Below, in pieces: positions 8,251-16,543 of a stretch of DNA of 52,543 nucleotides. The position numbers were made by a program, and so were the translations under genes. Source of the DNA: Candidatus Kuenenia stuttgartensis (GTDB lineage Bacteria > Planctomycetota > Planctomycetia > Planctomycetales > Planctomycetaceae); NCBI GenBank assembly GCA_945861865.1, contig CAMAWN010000016.1, forward strand, positions 1-52,543, written 5' to 3'. Position 1 is the first letter of the stretch. Each line of letters starts with the position of its first letter. A model generated the notes under the pieces. The model worked only from the letters and a program-made list of their open reading frames with translations, was not told the DNA's origin and made no database searches.

Positions 8251-10941
8251 ATGAGCCAGTCGCAGGAGAAGCGTAACGTGGGGCAGGTTTCCAACCTGCC
8301 CGTCCAACAAGGGCAGGTTGAAAACCTGCCTCACGCGCCGCGTAATCTCACGCCGGCGATGGAGCGATATTTGGAAGTGAAGCGACAGAATCCCGGTTCG
8401 ATCCTGCTGTTTCGGATGGGTGATTTTTACGAGCTATTCTTCGAGGACGCCGTCGTCTCGTCCAAAGTGCTGGGGTTGACGCTGACCAGTCGCGACAAAG
8501 GCTCGACGAACCCGATTCCAATGGCCGGGTTCCCGTATCACGCCCTCGAAGGCTATTTGCGAAAGCTGATCGTCGCCGGACATCGCGTCGCCGTCTGCGA
8601 GCAGATGGAAGACCCGAAACTCGCCAAAGGCATGATCAAGCGTGAGGTCACGCAAGTCGTCACGCCCGGCACGTTGACCGACGAGGCGTTGCTCGACCCA
8701 CGCGAATCGAACTTCCTCGCCAGCGTTTGGCCGAGCCGATCCGGCTCAGTCGGTCTCGCGTGGTTGGAGGTTTCGACCGGCCGATTTGTCACGACCGATT
8801 TGGAACCCGCGCAGTTGGCGGACGAACTCGCCCGCATTCGGCCAAGCGAGTGCCTGCATCCCGAACACCTCGCCAACGACGAGCGGTTGCGACCGTTGTT
8901 CGCACGCAGCGGATTGCTCGCGACACCGCGTGCTCCGTGGTGTTGGGCTGAGGAGGCGTGTCGCTCCGCGCTACTGAAACACTTCGGCACGACGACGCTC
9001 GAAGGCTTCGACATCGACGGCAATTCGGCCGGCGTGACGGCAGCGGGAGCGTTGCTCGAATACGTCCAAGAGATGCAGAAGTCCTCGCTGGCTCACATCA
9101 GCCGCTTGGAACCGTATCGCCGAGGCACGTCACTGATCATCGACGAAGCGACGCGAGCGAGTCTCGAATTGACCCGCACGATCCGCGAAGGCAAGCGAGA
9201 CAACAGCCTGCTGTCGGTCCTCGACGAAACCGTCTCGCCGATGGGCGCGCGGCTGCTGGCCGAGTGGCTGTCGAATCCGCTGACCAACATCGGAGCGATC
9301 AATCGCCGTCTGGATTCCGTCGAGGAACTGACTCGCGATACGATGTTCTGCCGCGACCTCCGCGAGATCCTCGCCGAGACTTACGACCTGCAACGCCTGA
9401 CCGCAAAGGTCGCCACCGGACGAGCCAGTCCGCGCGATCTCGGCAGCTTGACCCGCTCGCTCGCTCTGTTGCCGCGATTGAAGGCCAAACTCGCAGGGCG
9501 GCAGAGCGAACTGCTGCAATTGCTTGAAGCTGATCTCGATCTCAACGCCGAAATTCGCACCGACATCGACGCGACGCTGGTCGATGAACCGCCGCTGCTC
9601 ACCACCGACGGCGGCATGATTCGCCCTGGCTTCAACACAACGCTCGATGAACTGCGTGACCTCGCTCGCGGCGGCAAAGAGTGGATCGCCCGCTATCAGG
9701 CGAAAGAATCCGAACGGCTCGGCCTGCCGAACTTGAAGGTCGGATTCAACAAAGTCTTCGGCTACTACCTAGAAGTCACCGCCGCTCAAGCCGCGAAGAT
9801 TCCGCCGGAATACATCCGCAAGCAAACGCTCAAAAACCAAGAACGCTTCATCACACCGGAACTCAAAGAATACGAAGACAAAGTTCTGCGAGCCGAAGAG
9901 CGGGCGATCTCGCGGGAACAAGAACTCTTCGCCGCCCTCCGCGGACGAGTCTCCGCCGCCACCGTGCGATTGAAGCAAACTGCCGACGTGCTCGCCGAAG
10001 TGGATGTCCTCGCCGCGCTGGCGACGCTCGCCGTCAAGCAAGGCTATTGCCGTCCGGAACTGACCGAGGACCCGATCCTCGACATCCGCGAAGGCCGGCA
10101 TCCGGTGCTCGACAAGCTGATGCCATCGGGTTCGTTCGTGCCGAATGACGTGCGACTGGGACGTAGTGCGGCCGGTCGTGTGCAGCTCATCACTGGTCCG
10201 AACATGGCCGGCAAGAGCACCTACATCCGACAAGCAGCCTTGCTGACGATCATGACTCAGATGGGCAGCTTCATCCCGGCCAGCGAGGCTCGCATCGGTA
10301 TCGCCGATCGCATCTTCGCTCGCGTCGGCGCGAGTGATGAGCTCAGCAAAGGCCAGAGCACGTTCATGGTCGAGATGACCGAGACCGCGCGGATTCTGAA
10401 CTCCGCGAGCGACCGCAGCCTCGTGATCCTCGACGAGATCGGCCGCGGCACGAGCACCTACGACGGCATCTCGCTGGCCTGGGCGGTCACCGAATTTCTG
10501 CACGATCAAATCCGCTGCCGCACGCTGTTCGCCACGCACTACCACGAGCTGACCGAACTGACCAAGACGCTTCCCGAAACCAGCAACTGGAACGTCGCGA
10601 TCCGCGAGCACGGCGACGACATCGTCTTCCTGCACAAAATTGTGGAAGGCCCGGCCGATAAAAGCTACGGCATCCACGTCGCTAAAATCGCCGGCCTGCC
10701 GCGCGACGTCGTCGAACGTGCCCAAGTCATCCTCGCCCAACTCGAAGCCGACCACGTTGACGAATCAGGCAAAGTCAAAATCCCCGAACGTAAAACCGGG
10801 TTGCGCGACCGCCAGCTTTCGCTGTTCATCGAAGCGGATCATCCGGTGATCGAACAATTGAAGTCGCTCGACATCGAGCAGCTCACGCCAATTGCGGCTT
10901 TGCAGAAGCTGAACGAACTTCGCGAGTCGTTGGCCAAGTGA
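8251..10941 (+). CDS. mutS: DNA mismatch repair protein MutS
   Basis: Recognises mismatches and starts methyl-independent repair together with MutL. 896 residues from ATG 8251 (GAGGA at 8242-8246, short four-base spacer); MutS is usually 850-880. The mismatch-reading motif FYE is at 59-61 in [12 protein letters not shown]. The connector, lever and clamp regions follow ([17 protein letters not shown] near 500), then the ATPase: Walker [14 protein letters not shown] near 648-660, STFMVEM, Walker [17 protein letters not shown] near 720-735, and [10 protein letters not shown]. Odd feature: residues 10-28, [19 protein letters not shown], are the translation of a double palindrome (8277-8335) shared with other loci here. 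It sits just before the conserved [12 protein letters not shown] start of domain I. A start after the repeat would lose LTP and has no ribosome binding site. TTG 8224 is an alternative start. Confidence 0.97.
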   Translation: MSQSQEKRNVGQVSNLPVQQGQVENLPHAPRNLTPAMERYLEVKRQNPGSILLFRMGDFYELFFEDAVVSSKVLGLTLTSRDKGSTNPIPMAGFPYHALEGYLRKLIVAGHRVAVCEQMEDPKLAKGMIKREVTQVVTPGTLTDEALLDPRESNFLASVWPSRSGSVGLAWLEVSTGRFVTTDLEPAQLADELARIRPSECLHPEHLANDERLRPLFARSGLLATPRAPWCWAEEACRSALLKHFGTTTLEGFDIDGNSAGVTAAGALLEYVQEMQKSSLAHISRLEPYRRGTSLIIDEATRASLELTRTIREGKRDNSLLSVLDETVSPMGARLLAEWLSNPLTNIGAINRRLDSVEELTRDTMFCRDLREILAETYDLQRLTAKVATGRASPRDLGSLTRSLALLPRLKAKLAGRQSELLQLLEADLDLNAEIRTDIDATLVDEPPLLTTDGGMIRPGFNTTLDELRDLARGGKEWIARYQAKESERLGLPNLKVGFNKVFGYYLEVTAAQAAKIPPEYIRKQTLKNQERFITPELKEYEDKVLRAEERAISREQELFAALRGRVSAATVRLKQTADVLAEVDVLAALATLAVKQGYCRPELTEDPILDIREGRHPVLDKLMPSGSFVPNDVRLGRSAAGRVQLITGPNMAGKSTYIRQAALLTIMTQMGSFIPASEARIGIADRIFARVGASDELSKGQSTFMVEMTETARILNSASDRSLVILDEIGRGTSTYDGISLAWAVTEFLHDQIRCRTLFATHYHELTELTKTLPETSNWNVAIREHGDDIVFLHKIVEGPADKSYGIHVAKIAGLPRDVVERAQVILAQLEADHVDESGKVKIPERKTGLRDRQLSLFIEADHPVIEQLKSLDIEQLTPIAALQKLNELRESLAK
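8277..8335 (+). repeat. Double-hairpin palindrome A, translated inside mutS
   Basis: Two inverted copies of a 25-base unit (8277-8301 and 8311-8335) separated by nine bases. Each copy is itself a hairpin: GGCAGGTT-TCC-AACCTGCC, then GGCAGGTT-GAA-AACCTGCC, flanked outside by CGTGG and TCACG. After reverse complement the two units differ at two positions. The same layout occurs at 28212-28268, 38350-38416 and 47150-47213. Confidence 0.9.
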
Positions 10942-10948
10942 CGGCTGA

Positions 10949-12628
10949 CTATTCCGGTGCGAGCCGCACCAACCGCGCGACCGGTTCGATCCACAACCGG
11001 CCGCGAGTGGCTCGGAGTTCAGCGACGAGGATCACCTCGCGGATGTCCTCGAGCACCTCGAACTCGTGGCGGACCATTTGCCAGTCGGAGTCGCCGGCGA
11101 GTTTGTTGTCCCGTTTGCCGCCGGAGATGCGAAGGCCGGCTCCGGTCCCTGGCTCGTCTTCGCGAGGCTCGACGGCTTCGGTGCGCATTCGTGATTCGAT
11201 GCGGTAGTGGCCTTTGGCGAGCAACACTTTGCGACGCCACGAGGCGACGCATTGGCCGGAGTCGCCGACTTGGATCGCGTAGTATTTCTGGCCGTCGCTC
11301 TCGGTCTCTTCGACTTTCGTGTCGTCCGTCTCTTGAGCGGGGAACCAATCGGCAAGTTCGATCGGTTTGTCTCCCTCGAATTCCAGCGGCGTCGGATCGC
11401 CGTTTTGCAGTTGTTCGCGGATGTTCGGCTCGCGCGCGGCGATGCGTTCTTTGAGTTCGCGGATTCGATCAGCGTGAGCGTTCGCGAACTCTTCGCCCAT
11501 CGCAGCGACGACCGGTTGCAAGCGAGCGAGCACTGTGTCGAGCTTGTCGTGCAGTCGTTTTGGCTCGAAGAGCGGCAGCAATTCGCCGACTCGCTCGCGG
11601 TAGCGTTTTCGCCATTCGGGATTGTGCATCACCGCACTGGCAACCATTGGTTCAAAGTATTCCAAAATCGGGAAGCCGGGGTCACCGAACATCTGATCCA
11701 TGCCGTGTGGAAGGAACCTAGCTTTGTTGTTCGGAGACTCGAAGTAAATTCGGTAGTTGTTTTTGTTGGGCGTGTAGCCGTCCCAGTGGCACGTCATTAG
11801 TTCGAGGGCCATGAAGCGGATGAAAGCGTCCACGTCCAGTCGCTCATCAATCACGGGCCAGCGTTTTTCGGGATCGGGTTCGAGGCACGCCGCCTGCAAG
11901 GCTCGCAAGTCGCTGTGATCGTCGGGGCCTTGGCCGGAGTCTTTTTCGAGATCGACGTCGATGTCCTGCACGAAGCCGCCGTCGTAGAAGTTGCCGGTCA
12001 CGTCTCCGAACTGCCGCTTGAGGAACGGCCTGTCAAAACCCTCCTTCAAAACGTACAGGCCGAGGTCGCGATCGTTCAGCCAGACGCGAGCGTGAGTGAC
12101 TCGCGTCGCCGGCACCTGCGCATCGCGGCACAGTTCCGAGCAAATCCATTCGCACAAGTACGACTCGTCCTGCACCGAATTGTTGAGATGGAATTTCTCC
12201 ATCGCGTGAAAAGTTTGGTCCTTCTCGTGCTTGTGCATGTTGAGCGTGAAGGCGGGCCGATCGTCGAACTCACGAAAACTGCCGGCAGCTCCTTTGAGCT
12301 TGATGGCGACGTCGGTGTAGGTCGTCTCGCCGTCGGCAAGCGTCTCGATCAGTTTGCACTTTGCGTAGCGGCGAGCGTCCTCACGCAGCTTCTTCGCCTG
12401 CGACTCTTTCAACTCGATCTTGAGCTGCGGAATGACGCCGTTGTCAAAAAAGTCGTTGCTGGCGTCATGCAGCGGAGGTGCGGGAACTGTGGACTCGACG
12501 GCACTCGGGACGGAATCGACGGTCGTCACTGTTGGGCCGGTGGCGGCCTGTTGGCACGCCAGCAAGCAGAGCAAACCGCAGCAACACAGGCCGATCCAAA
12601 CTGGCCGCGAAATCCAAGTCAGGCTCAT
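10949..12628 (-). CDS. CotH-family lipoprotein (putative protein kinase-like)
   Basis: 559 residues from ATG 12628, which is preceded by a G-rich ribosome binding site (GGGGGAA). The N-terminus is a lipoprotein signal with lipobox LLAC, lipid-anchored Cys25. A proline- and serine-rich linker follows, then a CotH domain: ATPase-like fold segments KLKGAAGSFREF, HAMEKFHLNNSVQDESYL, LGLYVLKEGFDRPFLKRQF, LMTCHWDGYTPNKNNYRIYF and the metal/ATP-site-like LPHGMDQMFGDPGFPI, then DP/EWRKRYRERV. In Bacillus, CotH phosphorylates spore coat proteins; many non-spore formers have exported homologues of unknown target. The last 130 residues (about 430-559, with DWFPAQETDDTKVEE and RGRLWIEPVARLVRL) look like an added beta-sandwich. 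Convergent with mutS (seven bases between stops), divergent from the YrdC fusion across an AT-rich 136-bp promoter region. Confidence 0.88.
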   Translation of the reverse strand: MSLTWISRPVWIGLCCCGLLCLLACQQAATGPTVTTVDSVPSAVESTVPAPPLHDASNDFFDNGVIPQLKIELKESQAKKLREDARRYAKCKLIETLADGETTYTDVAIKLKGAAGSFREFDDRPAFTLNMHKHEKDQTFHAMEKFHLNNSVQDESYLCEWICSELCRDAQVPATRVTHARVWLNDRDLGLYVLKEGFDRPFLKRQFGDVTGNFYDGGFVQDIDVDLEKDSGQGPDDHSDLRALQAACLEPDPEKRWPVIDERLDVDAFIRFMALELMTCHWDGYTPNKNNYRIYFESPNNKARFLPHGMDQMFGDPGFPILEYFEPMVASAVMHNPEWRKRYRERVGELLPLFEPKRLHDKLDTVLARLQPVVAAMGEEFANAHADRIRELKERIAAREPNIREQLQNGDPTPLEFEGDKPIELADWFPAQETDDTKVEETESDGQKYYAIQVGDSGQCVASWRRKVLLAKGHYRIESRMRTEAVEPREDEPGTGAGLRISGGKRDNKLAGDSDWQMVRHEFEVLEDIREVILVAELRATRGRLWIEPVARLVRLAPE

Positions 12629-12764
12629 TGCATTCCCCCGACCCGCATCGTAGCGACGCGACAAAGTTGCGAAATAGCTCCCGGCGAGCAGCTGATTATC
12701 CTTTGCCAAGGGACTCAACTATATTTATTTCGCCCGTTCTTTCGCCTATTGGAGTTTCCCGACA

Positions 12765-13862
12765 ATGCCGGAGGTCGTCGAGCTGCGCGAGGTCACGGAT
12801 CGACGTGATGTCATTCATCGCGCCGTGCAGCGATTGTCGTCGGGCGATTTAGTCGCGCTCCCCTCCGAAGCAGGTTACGTTTTGGCGGGGGCCGCACTCG
12901 TGGAAACGGCTGGCCGCTGGTTCCATGCGGCTGGCGAGTCAACCACGCTGCTGCTGCGAGCTGCTGACGAGGTGTCCGATTTCTTGCCGCATCTGCCGAA
13001 AGCTGGACTGCGAATCGCTCGACGTTGCTGGCCGGGGCCGCTCGTGCTGCGTGCTCCGGCATCGGCGGAGAATGGATTTGTGGCCGCTCTGCCGGAAAGC
13101 AGTCGAGCGGCCCTCATTGCGAATGGCCAGATGGCGGTGCGAGTTTCGAGTCATCCTGTGCTCAGCGAAGTCGCCAAGCTCTCGCGCGGGCCACTGGTGA
13201 TCCGTGAGATCGAAGCCTCGGCAAAGAATCTGGATTTCACGGCCGCTCCGTGGACGGACGCCGCGCTCGTCGTGAAGGACAGTGCCGCAGACGAATCGAA
13301 CGCTGAAGCGCGGACGTCGATCGTGCAGATCAACTCGCAAGGTGGCTGGACGACCGAGCGAATCGGAGCGACTCCGGAAAACCGACTGCAAGTGGCCGCG
13401 TGCGAATTGATCCTCTTTTGCTGCACCGGCAATACCTGTCGCAGCCCGATGGCCGAGTCGTTGTGCCGGCATCTGTTGGCCGAGCGGCTCAAATGCTCGC
13501 CGGAAGATTTGACGAAGCGCGGGTTTCTGGTGGCGTCGGCGGGACTCGCCGCTGACTACGGCAGCCCGGCCAGCCACGAATCGGTCGAGAGGATGAAGCG
13601 CCGTGGACTCGACCTGCGATCGCACACCAGCCAGCCGCTCACCGATCGGCTGATCGAGCAGATCGATCGCTGCTACACGATGACCAACAGCCACCGCTCG
13701 GCGATTCTTAATAGCCACCCGGAACTTGCCGATCGCGTGCAGGTGCTCGCTCGCGACGGCAAGGATGTCTCCGACCCGATCGGCGGCGGCATGAACGAAT
13801 ACGCGGCCTGTGCGGCGAGCATCGAGCAGCATCTCAGCCGCATCCTCGACGACATCCTCTGA
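12765..13862 (+). CDS. YrdC-like domain fused to arginine-phosphatase-like LMW phosphatase
   Basis: 365 residues. Residues 15-200 match the YrdC/Sua5 fold (VALPSEAGYVLAGAAL at 30-45; RCWPGPLVL at 87-95; TSIVQIN at 184-190). Active Sua5 makes threonylcarbamoyl-AMP for tRNA t6A. Here the usual Lys/Arg substrate motif before the PL.L strand and the SAN.SG motif are not recognisable, so this half may have lost activity. Residues 214-365 are a low-molecular-weight phosphatase: ILFCCTGNTCRSPMAES with the CX5R loop (Cys220-Arg226), Ser227, and the general acid in DVSDPIGG (Asp337). The loop CTGNTCRS equals that of Bacillus YwlE, in which the middle Thr (here Thr224) selects phospho-arginine over phospho-tyrosine. 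rpiB follows 48 bases downstream, as ywlF follows ywlE. The phosphatase assignment is good; arginine specificity is inferred from one motif. Confidence 0.88.
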   Translation: MPEVVELREVTDRRDVIHRAVQRLSSGDLVALPSEAGYVLAGAALVETAGRWFHAAGESTTLLLRAADEVSDFLPHLPKAGLRIARRCWPGPLVLRAPASAENGFVAALPESSRAALIANGQMAVRVSSHPVLSEVAKLSRGPLVIREIEASAKNLDFTAAPWTDAALVVKDSAADESNAEARTSIVQINSQGGWTTERIGATPENRLQVAACELILFCCTGNTCRSPMAESLCRHLLAERLKCSPEDLTKRGFLVASAGLAADYGSPASHESVERMKRRGLDLRSHTSQPLTDRLIEQIDRCYTMTNSHRSAILNSHPELADRVQVLARDGKDVSDPIGGGMNEYAACAASIEQHLSRILDDIL

Positions 13863-13910
13863 CGAACTCCTTTTCCCGATCTGACGAACTCTTTTTCTCG
13901 GAACACAATC

Positions 13911-14357
13911 ATGAAAATCGCAGTGGCCAGTGACCATCGAGGACTCACCGTCAAGGAACGCATCCTGCGGCAGCTTGCCGACCTCGGCCAAGAGGGGGTC
14001 GATCTCGGCCCGAACTCGCCGGAGAGCGTCGATTACCCGGACTACGCCGCGAAAGTGGCCAATGTGGTCGCCAATCACGAGGCCGATCGTGGCATCCTGA
14101 TCTGCGGCAGCGGCATCGGCATGTGCATCGCCGCCAACCGCTTCGCTGGCGTGCGAGCGGCTCTCGTCCACGACGACTTCGGCGCAGAGATGAGCCGCCG
14201 GCACAACGACGCTAACGTCATGTGTCTCTCGGCCGACTTGCTGGGCGAGCAGCTCATCACCCGCATGGTCGATGTCTGGGTGAAGACGCAGTTTGAAGGT
14301 GGCCGGCATCAACGCCGGCTGGAGAAAATTGATCAGAACGCGAGAGGAAATCCGTAG
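13911..14357 (+). CDS. rpiB: Ribose-5-phosphate isomerase B
   Basis: Interconverts ribose 5-phosphate and ribulose 5-phosphate in the pentose phosphate pathway. 148 residues, normal for RpiB. The start MKIAVASDHRG is canonical (ASDHRG 6-11), followed by DYPDYAAKVA (41-50), the active-site loop GILICGSGIGMCIAANR (61-77, catalytic Cys65), and RRHNDANVMCLSA (96-108, His98 as the ring-opening or phosphate-site residue). It is co-directional with the phosphatase fusion upstream, so probably one transcript. A palindrome (14388-14429) separates it from gcvH. Confidence 0.96.
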   Translation: MKIAVASDHRGLTVKERILRQLADLGQEGVDLGPNSPESVDYPDYAAKVANVVANHEADRGILICGSGIGMCIAANRFAGVRAALVHDDFGAEMSRRHNDANVMCLSADLLGEQLITRMVDVWVKTQFEGGRHQRRLEKIDQNARGNP

Positions 14358-14387
14358 CGCGACGAAACGCCATGATTTCGAAAACAA

Positions 14388-14429
14388 TTGGTTATTGGTT
14401 ATCCGCCGAGCAAAATAACCAATAACCAA
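14388..14429. repeat. TTGGTTA-type inverted repeat between rpiB and gcvH
   Basis: TTGGTTATTGGTTAT (14388-14402) and ATAACCAATAACCAA (14415-14429) are perfect inverse complements around a 12-base loop. Each arm is itself a tandem repeat of TTGGTTA. There is no G/C-rich stem or T-run, so a standard terminator is unlikely. A degenerate relative built of TTGGTNA/TTGATCA words lies at 45785-45829. Confidence 0.75.
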
Positions 14430-14475
14430 CGATCAATTCCGTCGGTTCGAGCGAACGCAATCCAGGAGGAACAGC

Positions 14476-14859
14476 ATGGCTCCCTCGAATTTGAAATACG
14501 CCCAGACTCACGAGTGGCTCAGCCTCAACGGCGACGTGGGCACGATCGGCATCAGCGACTTCGCCGTGAAGGAACTGACGGACCTCGTCTACATGGGCCT
14601 GCCAAACGTCGGCAAGAAGCTGAACGCCGGCGAGGTCTTCGGCGAGATCGAAAGCGTCAAAGCGGTGAGCGACCTGTACGCGCCGGTCAGCGGCGAGGTC
14701 ATCGAAGTGAACTCCAACTTGCCGAACGATCTCGACCTGCTCTCGAAAGATGCCTTCGGCAACGGCTGGCTGATCAAAGTGCGGCTGAGCAATCCGGCGG
14801 AAGCCTCATCACTCATGGACGCCGCTGCCTACAAGCAGCAATGCGCGGTCGGACATTAG
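14476..14859 (+). CDS. gcvH: Glycine cleavage system H protein
   Basis: Lipoyl carrier that shuttles the methylamine group between the P, T and L proteins. 127 residues, the usual size. The lipoylated lysine is Lys62 in GEIESVKAVSDLYAPVSGEV; the hammerhead-fold marker THEWLSLNGDVGTIGISDFA is at 11-30, and NSNLPNDLDLLSKDAFGNGW is present. A strong ribosome binding site (AGGAGGA) is placed correctly before ATG 14476. First gene of the glycine cleavage cluster; a small membrane protein starts 23 bases downstream. Confidence 0.97.
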   Translation: MAPSNLKYAQTHEWLSLNGDVGTIGISDFAVKELTDLVYMGLPNVGKKLNAGEVFGEIESVKAVSDLYAPVSGEVIEVNSNLPNDLDLLSKDAFGNGWLIKVRLSNPAEASSLMDAAAYKQQCAVGH

Positions 14860-14882
14860 CGGTCACTCTGTTGAGGCGAGAC

Positions 14883-15110
14883 ATGCCCGTTATCTTTTTG
14901 TTCCCGTTGGTTCTCAGTTTCGTCGCGTTGTTCTTCTTCATCTCTGGCGAGTTTGGGCCTGTTGTGAAAGGTGTGATCGGAGTCATGGTTCTGGCGGCCG
15001 CCTGTTTGCAGTTTATCCCTGCCTTCCAGGAATCCGTGCATTTCTTGGTGCCCTTGTTCATGCAGTTGTTTGTCTGTGGTTGGTATTACCTCGCAAGTCA
15101 GTTCGGCTGA
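14883..15110 (+). CDS. Small three-helix membrane protein within the gcv cluster
   Basis: 75 residues from ATG 14883, with GAGGCGAG directly upstream. Almost the whole chain is hydrophobic: helices at about 2-20 (VIFLFPLVLSFVALFFFIS), 26-44 (VVKGVIGVMVLAAACLQFI) and 53-71 (FLVPLFMQLFVCGWYYLA). I recognise no family. It lies 23 bases after gcvH and 71 bases before gcvPA, so it is probably co-transcribed. No part in glycine cleavage is known for such a protein; it may simply be carried by the operon. Confidence 0.7.
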   Translation: MPVIFLFPLVLSFVALFFFISGEFGPVVKGVIGVMVLAAACLQFIPAFQESVHFLVPLFMQLFVCGWYYLASQFG

Positions 15111-15181
15111 TGCTGCCTCAAGCTAGCGATGAAATCGTGCTCACGGCATTTCGGTCGTCGAGAATTTTTCGGGAGCCCTGA

Positions 15182-16531
15182 GTGCCGTACCTCTTCAACA
15201 CCGTTGAATCCCAGCCAGAGATGCTCAAGACCGTCGGCGTGAAGTCCGTCGGTGAATTGTTCGATCAGGTTCCGCGTGAGCTGCGGCTGGATCGGCCGCT
15301 GCGATTACCGCCGCCTCTGAGCGAGATTGAACTCGAATCGCACTTGCGAAACCTCGCCAGTCAGAACGTCGGCGCGTCGGGGCGAGTCAGCTTTCTTGGC
15401 GGCGGCATCTACGATCACTTCGTCCCCGCCGCCGTCGATGCGATCGCCGGACGCAGCGAGTTCTACACGGCCTACACCCCGTACCAAGCCGAGGCCAGCC
15501 AGGGCAGTTTGCAGGCGTTCTTCGAATATCAAACGCTGATCTGCGAACTGACCGGCATGGATGTCTCGAACGCAAGCCTCTACGAAGGTGCGTCGGCGAT
15601 GGTCGAGGCAGTACTGATGGCGATGCGAGTCACGCAGCGGCGCGGCAAGGTCGTGGTGCTCGGCTCCGTGCATCCAGAATACCGCGACACACTGACGACC
15701 TACGTCCGGCATCTCGGCTGCGAGATCGTCGTCGTGCCGACGCCGCAAGGGACCGCCGATCCGCACGACGTCGCGCGACTGATTGATGACCGCACCGCCG
15801 CCGTCGTCGTGCAGCATCCGAACTTCTTCGGCTGCCTCGAAAGTCCCCGCGAAATCTTCGCCGCCGCGAAGCAACATGGGGCATTGTCGATTTCGATTTT
15901 CGACCCGATCAGTCTCGGCGTGTTGCGTCGCCCGGCCGAGGACGGGACCGACATTGCAGTCGCCGAAGGACAATCGCTCGGCATTCCGCTGCAGTACGGA
16001 GGGCCGTATCTCGGCATCCTCGCTTGCCGGCAAGAATTCGTGCGGCAGATGCCGGGCCGGCTCGTCGGCGAGACGGTCGATCGCCACGGCAAACGCTGCT
16101 TCGTGCTGACGCTCGGCACTCGCGAGCAACACATTCGCCGCGAAAAGGCCACGTCCAACGTTTGCACGAACCAGGGACTGCTGGCGCTGCGAGCGACTGT
16201 TTATCTTTCACTGCTCGGCCCGCGCGGGCTGCGAGAAGTCGCCGAGTTGAGTTGCCAAAAAGCCCACTACGCCGCCGAGCAATTGCTGACGGTCTCCGGC
16301 CTCGAACTGGTTTTTGATCGCCCGTTCTTCAAAGAGTTCGTCGTTCGCGGGCGAGGCAACGCCGCACAGCGTGCGCGTTCCGCTGGCTTCGACATCGGCC
16401 CCGCTCTGAATCGCTTCCCAACGCTCGCCACCGAATTCGGTGTGTCTGCGAACGAGTGGTTTTTGGTCGCCGTGACAGAGTCTCGAACGAAGAGCCAAAT
16501 CGACAACCTGGCGAACGCCCTCCGAAAGTAG
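15182..16531 (+). CDS. gcvPA: Glycine dehydrogenase (decarboxylating) subunit 1
   Basis: N-terminal half of the two-subunit P-protein, which with gcvPB decarboxylates glycine and loads the aminomethyl group on lipoyl-H. 449 residues, normal for GcvPA. Starts with GTG 15182 preceded by GGGAG. Signature segments are SFLGGGIYDHFVPAAVDAI, EFYTAYTPYQAEASQGSLQA, YEGASAMVEAVLMA (42-140), QSLGIPLQYGGPYLGI near 262-277, the MPGRLVGETVDRHGKRCFVL region and REKATSNVCTNQGLLAL near 320-336. There is no PLP lysine, as expected for this subunit. Twelve bases separate it from gcvPB. Confidence 0.97.
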   Translation: MPYLFNTVESQPEMLKTVGVKSVGELFDQVPRELRLDRPLRLPPPLSEIELESHLRNLASQNVGASGRVSFLGGGIYDHFVPAAVDAIAGRSEFYTAYTPYQAEASQGSLQAFFEYQTLICELTGMDVSNASLYEGASAMVEAVLMAMRVTQRRGKVVVLGSVHPEYRDTLTTYVRHLGCEIVVVPTPQGTADPHDVARLIDDRTAAVVVQHPNFFGCLESPREIFAAAKQHGALSISIFDPISLGVLRRPAEDGTDIAVAEGQSLGIPLQYGGPYLGILACRQEFVRQMPGRLVGETVDRHGKRCFVLTLGTREQHIRREKATSNVCTNQGLLALRATVYLSLLGPRGLREVAELSCQKAHYAAEQLLTVSGLELVFDRPFFKEFVVRGRGNAAQRARSAGFDIGPALNRFPTLATEFGVSANEWFLVAVTESRTKSQIDNLANALRK

Positions 16532-16543
16532 ATCGTCGAATCG

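Noticed and set aside
9769-10755. Minus-strand open frame of 328 codons opposite mutS
   Set aside because: It lies within the conserved MutS ATPase region, so it is a by-product of codon bias.
12939-14429. Minus-strand open frame of 496 codons opposite the phosphatase fusion and rpiB
   Set aside because: It is a shadow of two clear genes, has no ribosome binding site and no recognisable motif.
14388-14429. Intrinsic terminator for rpiB
   Set aside because: The stem is AT-rich and is not followed by a T-run; it fits a repeat better.
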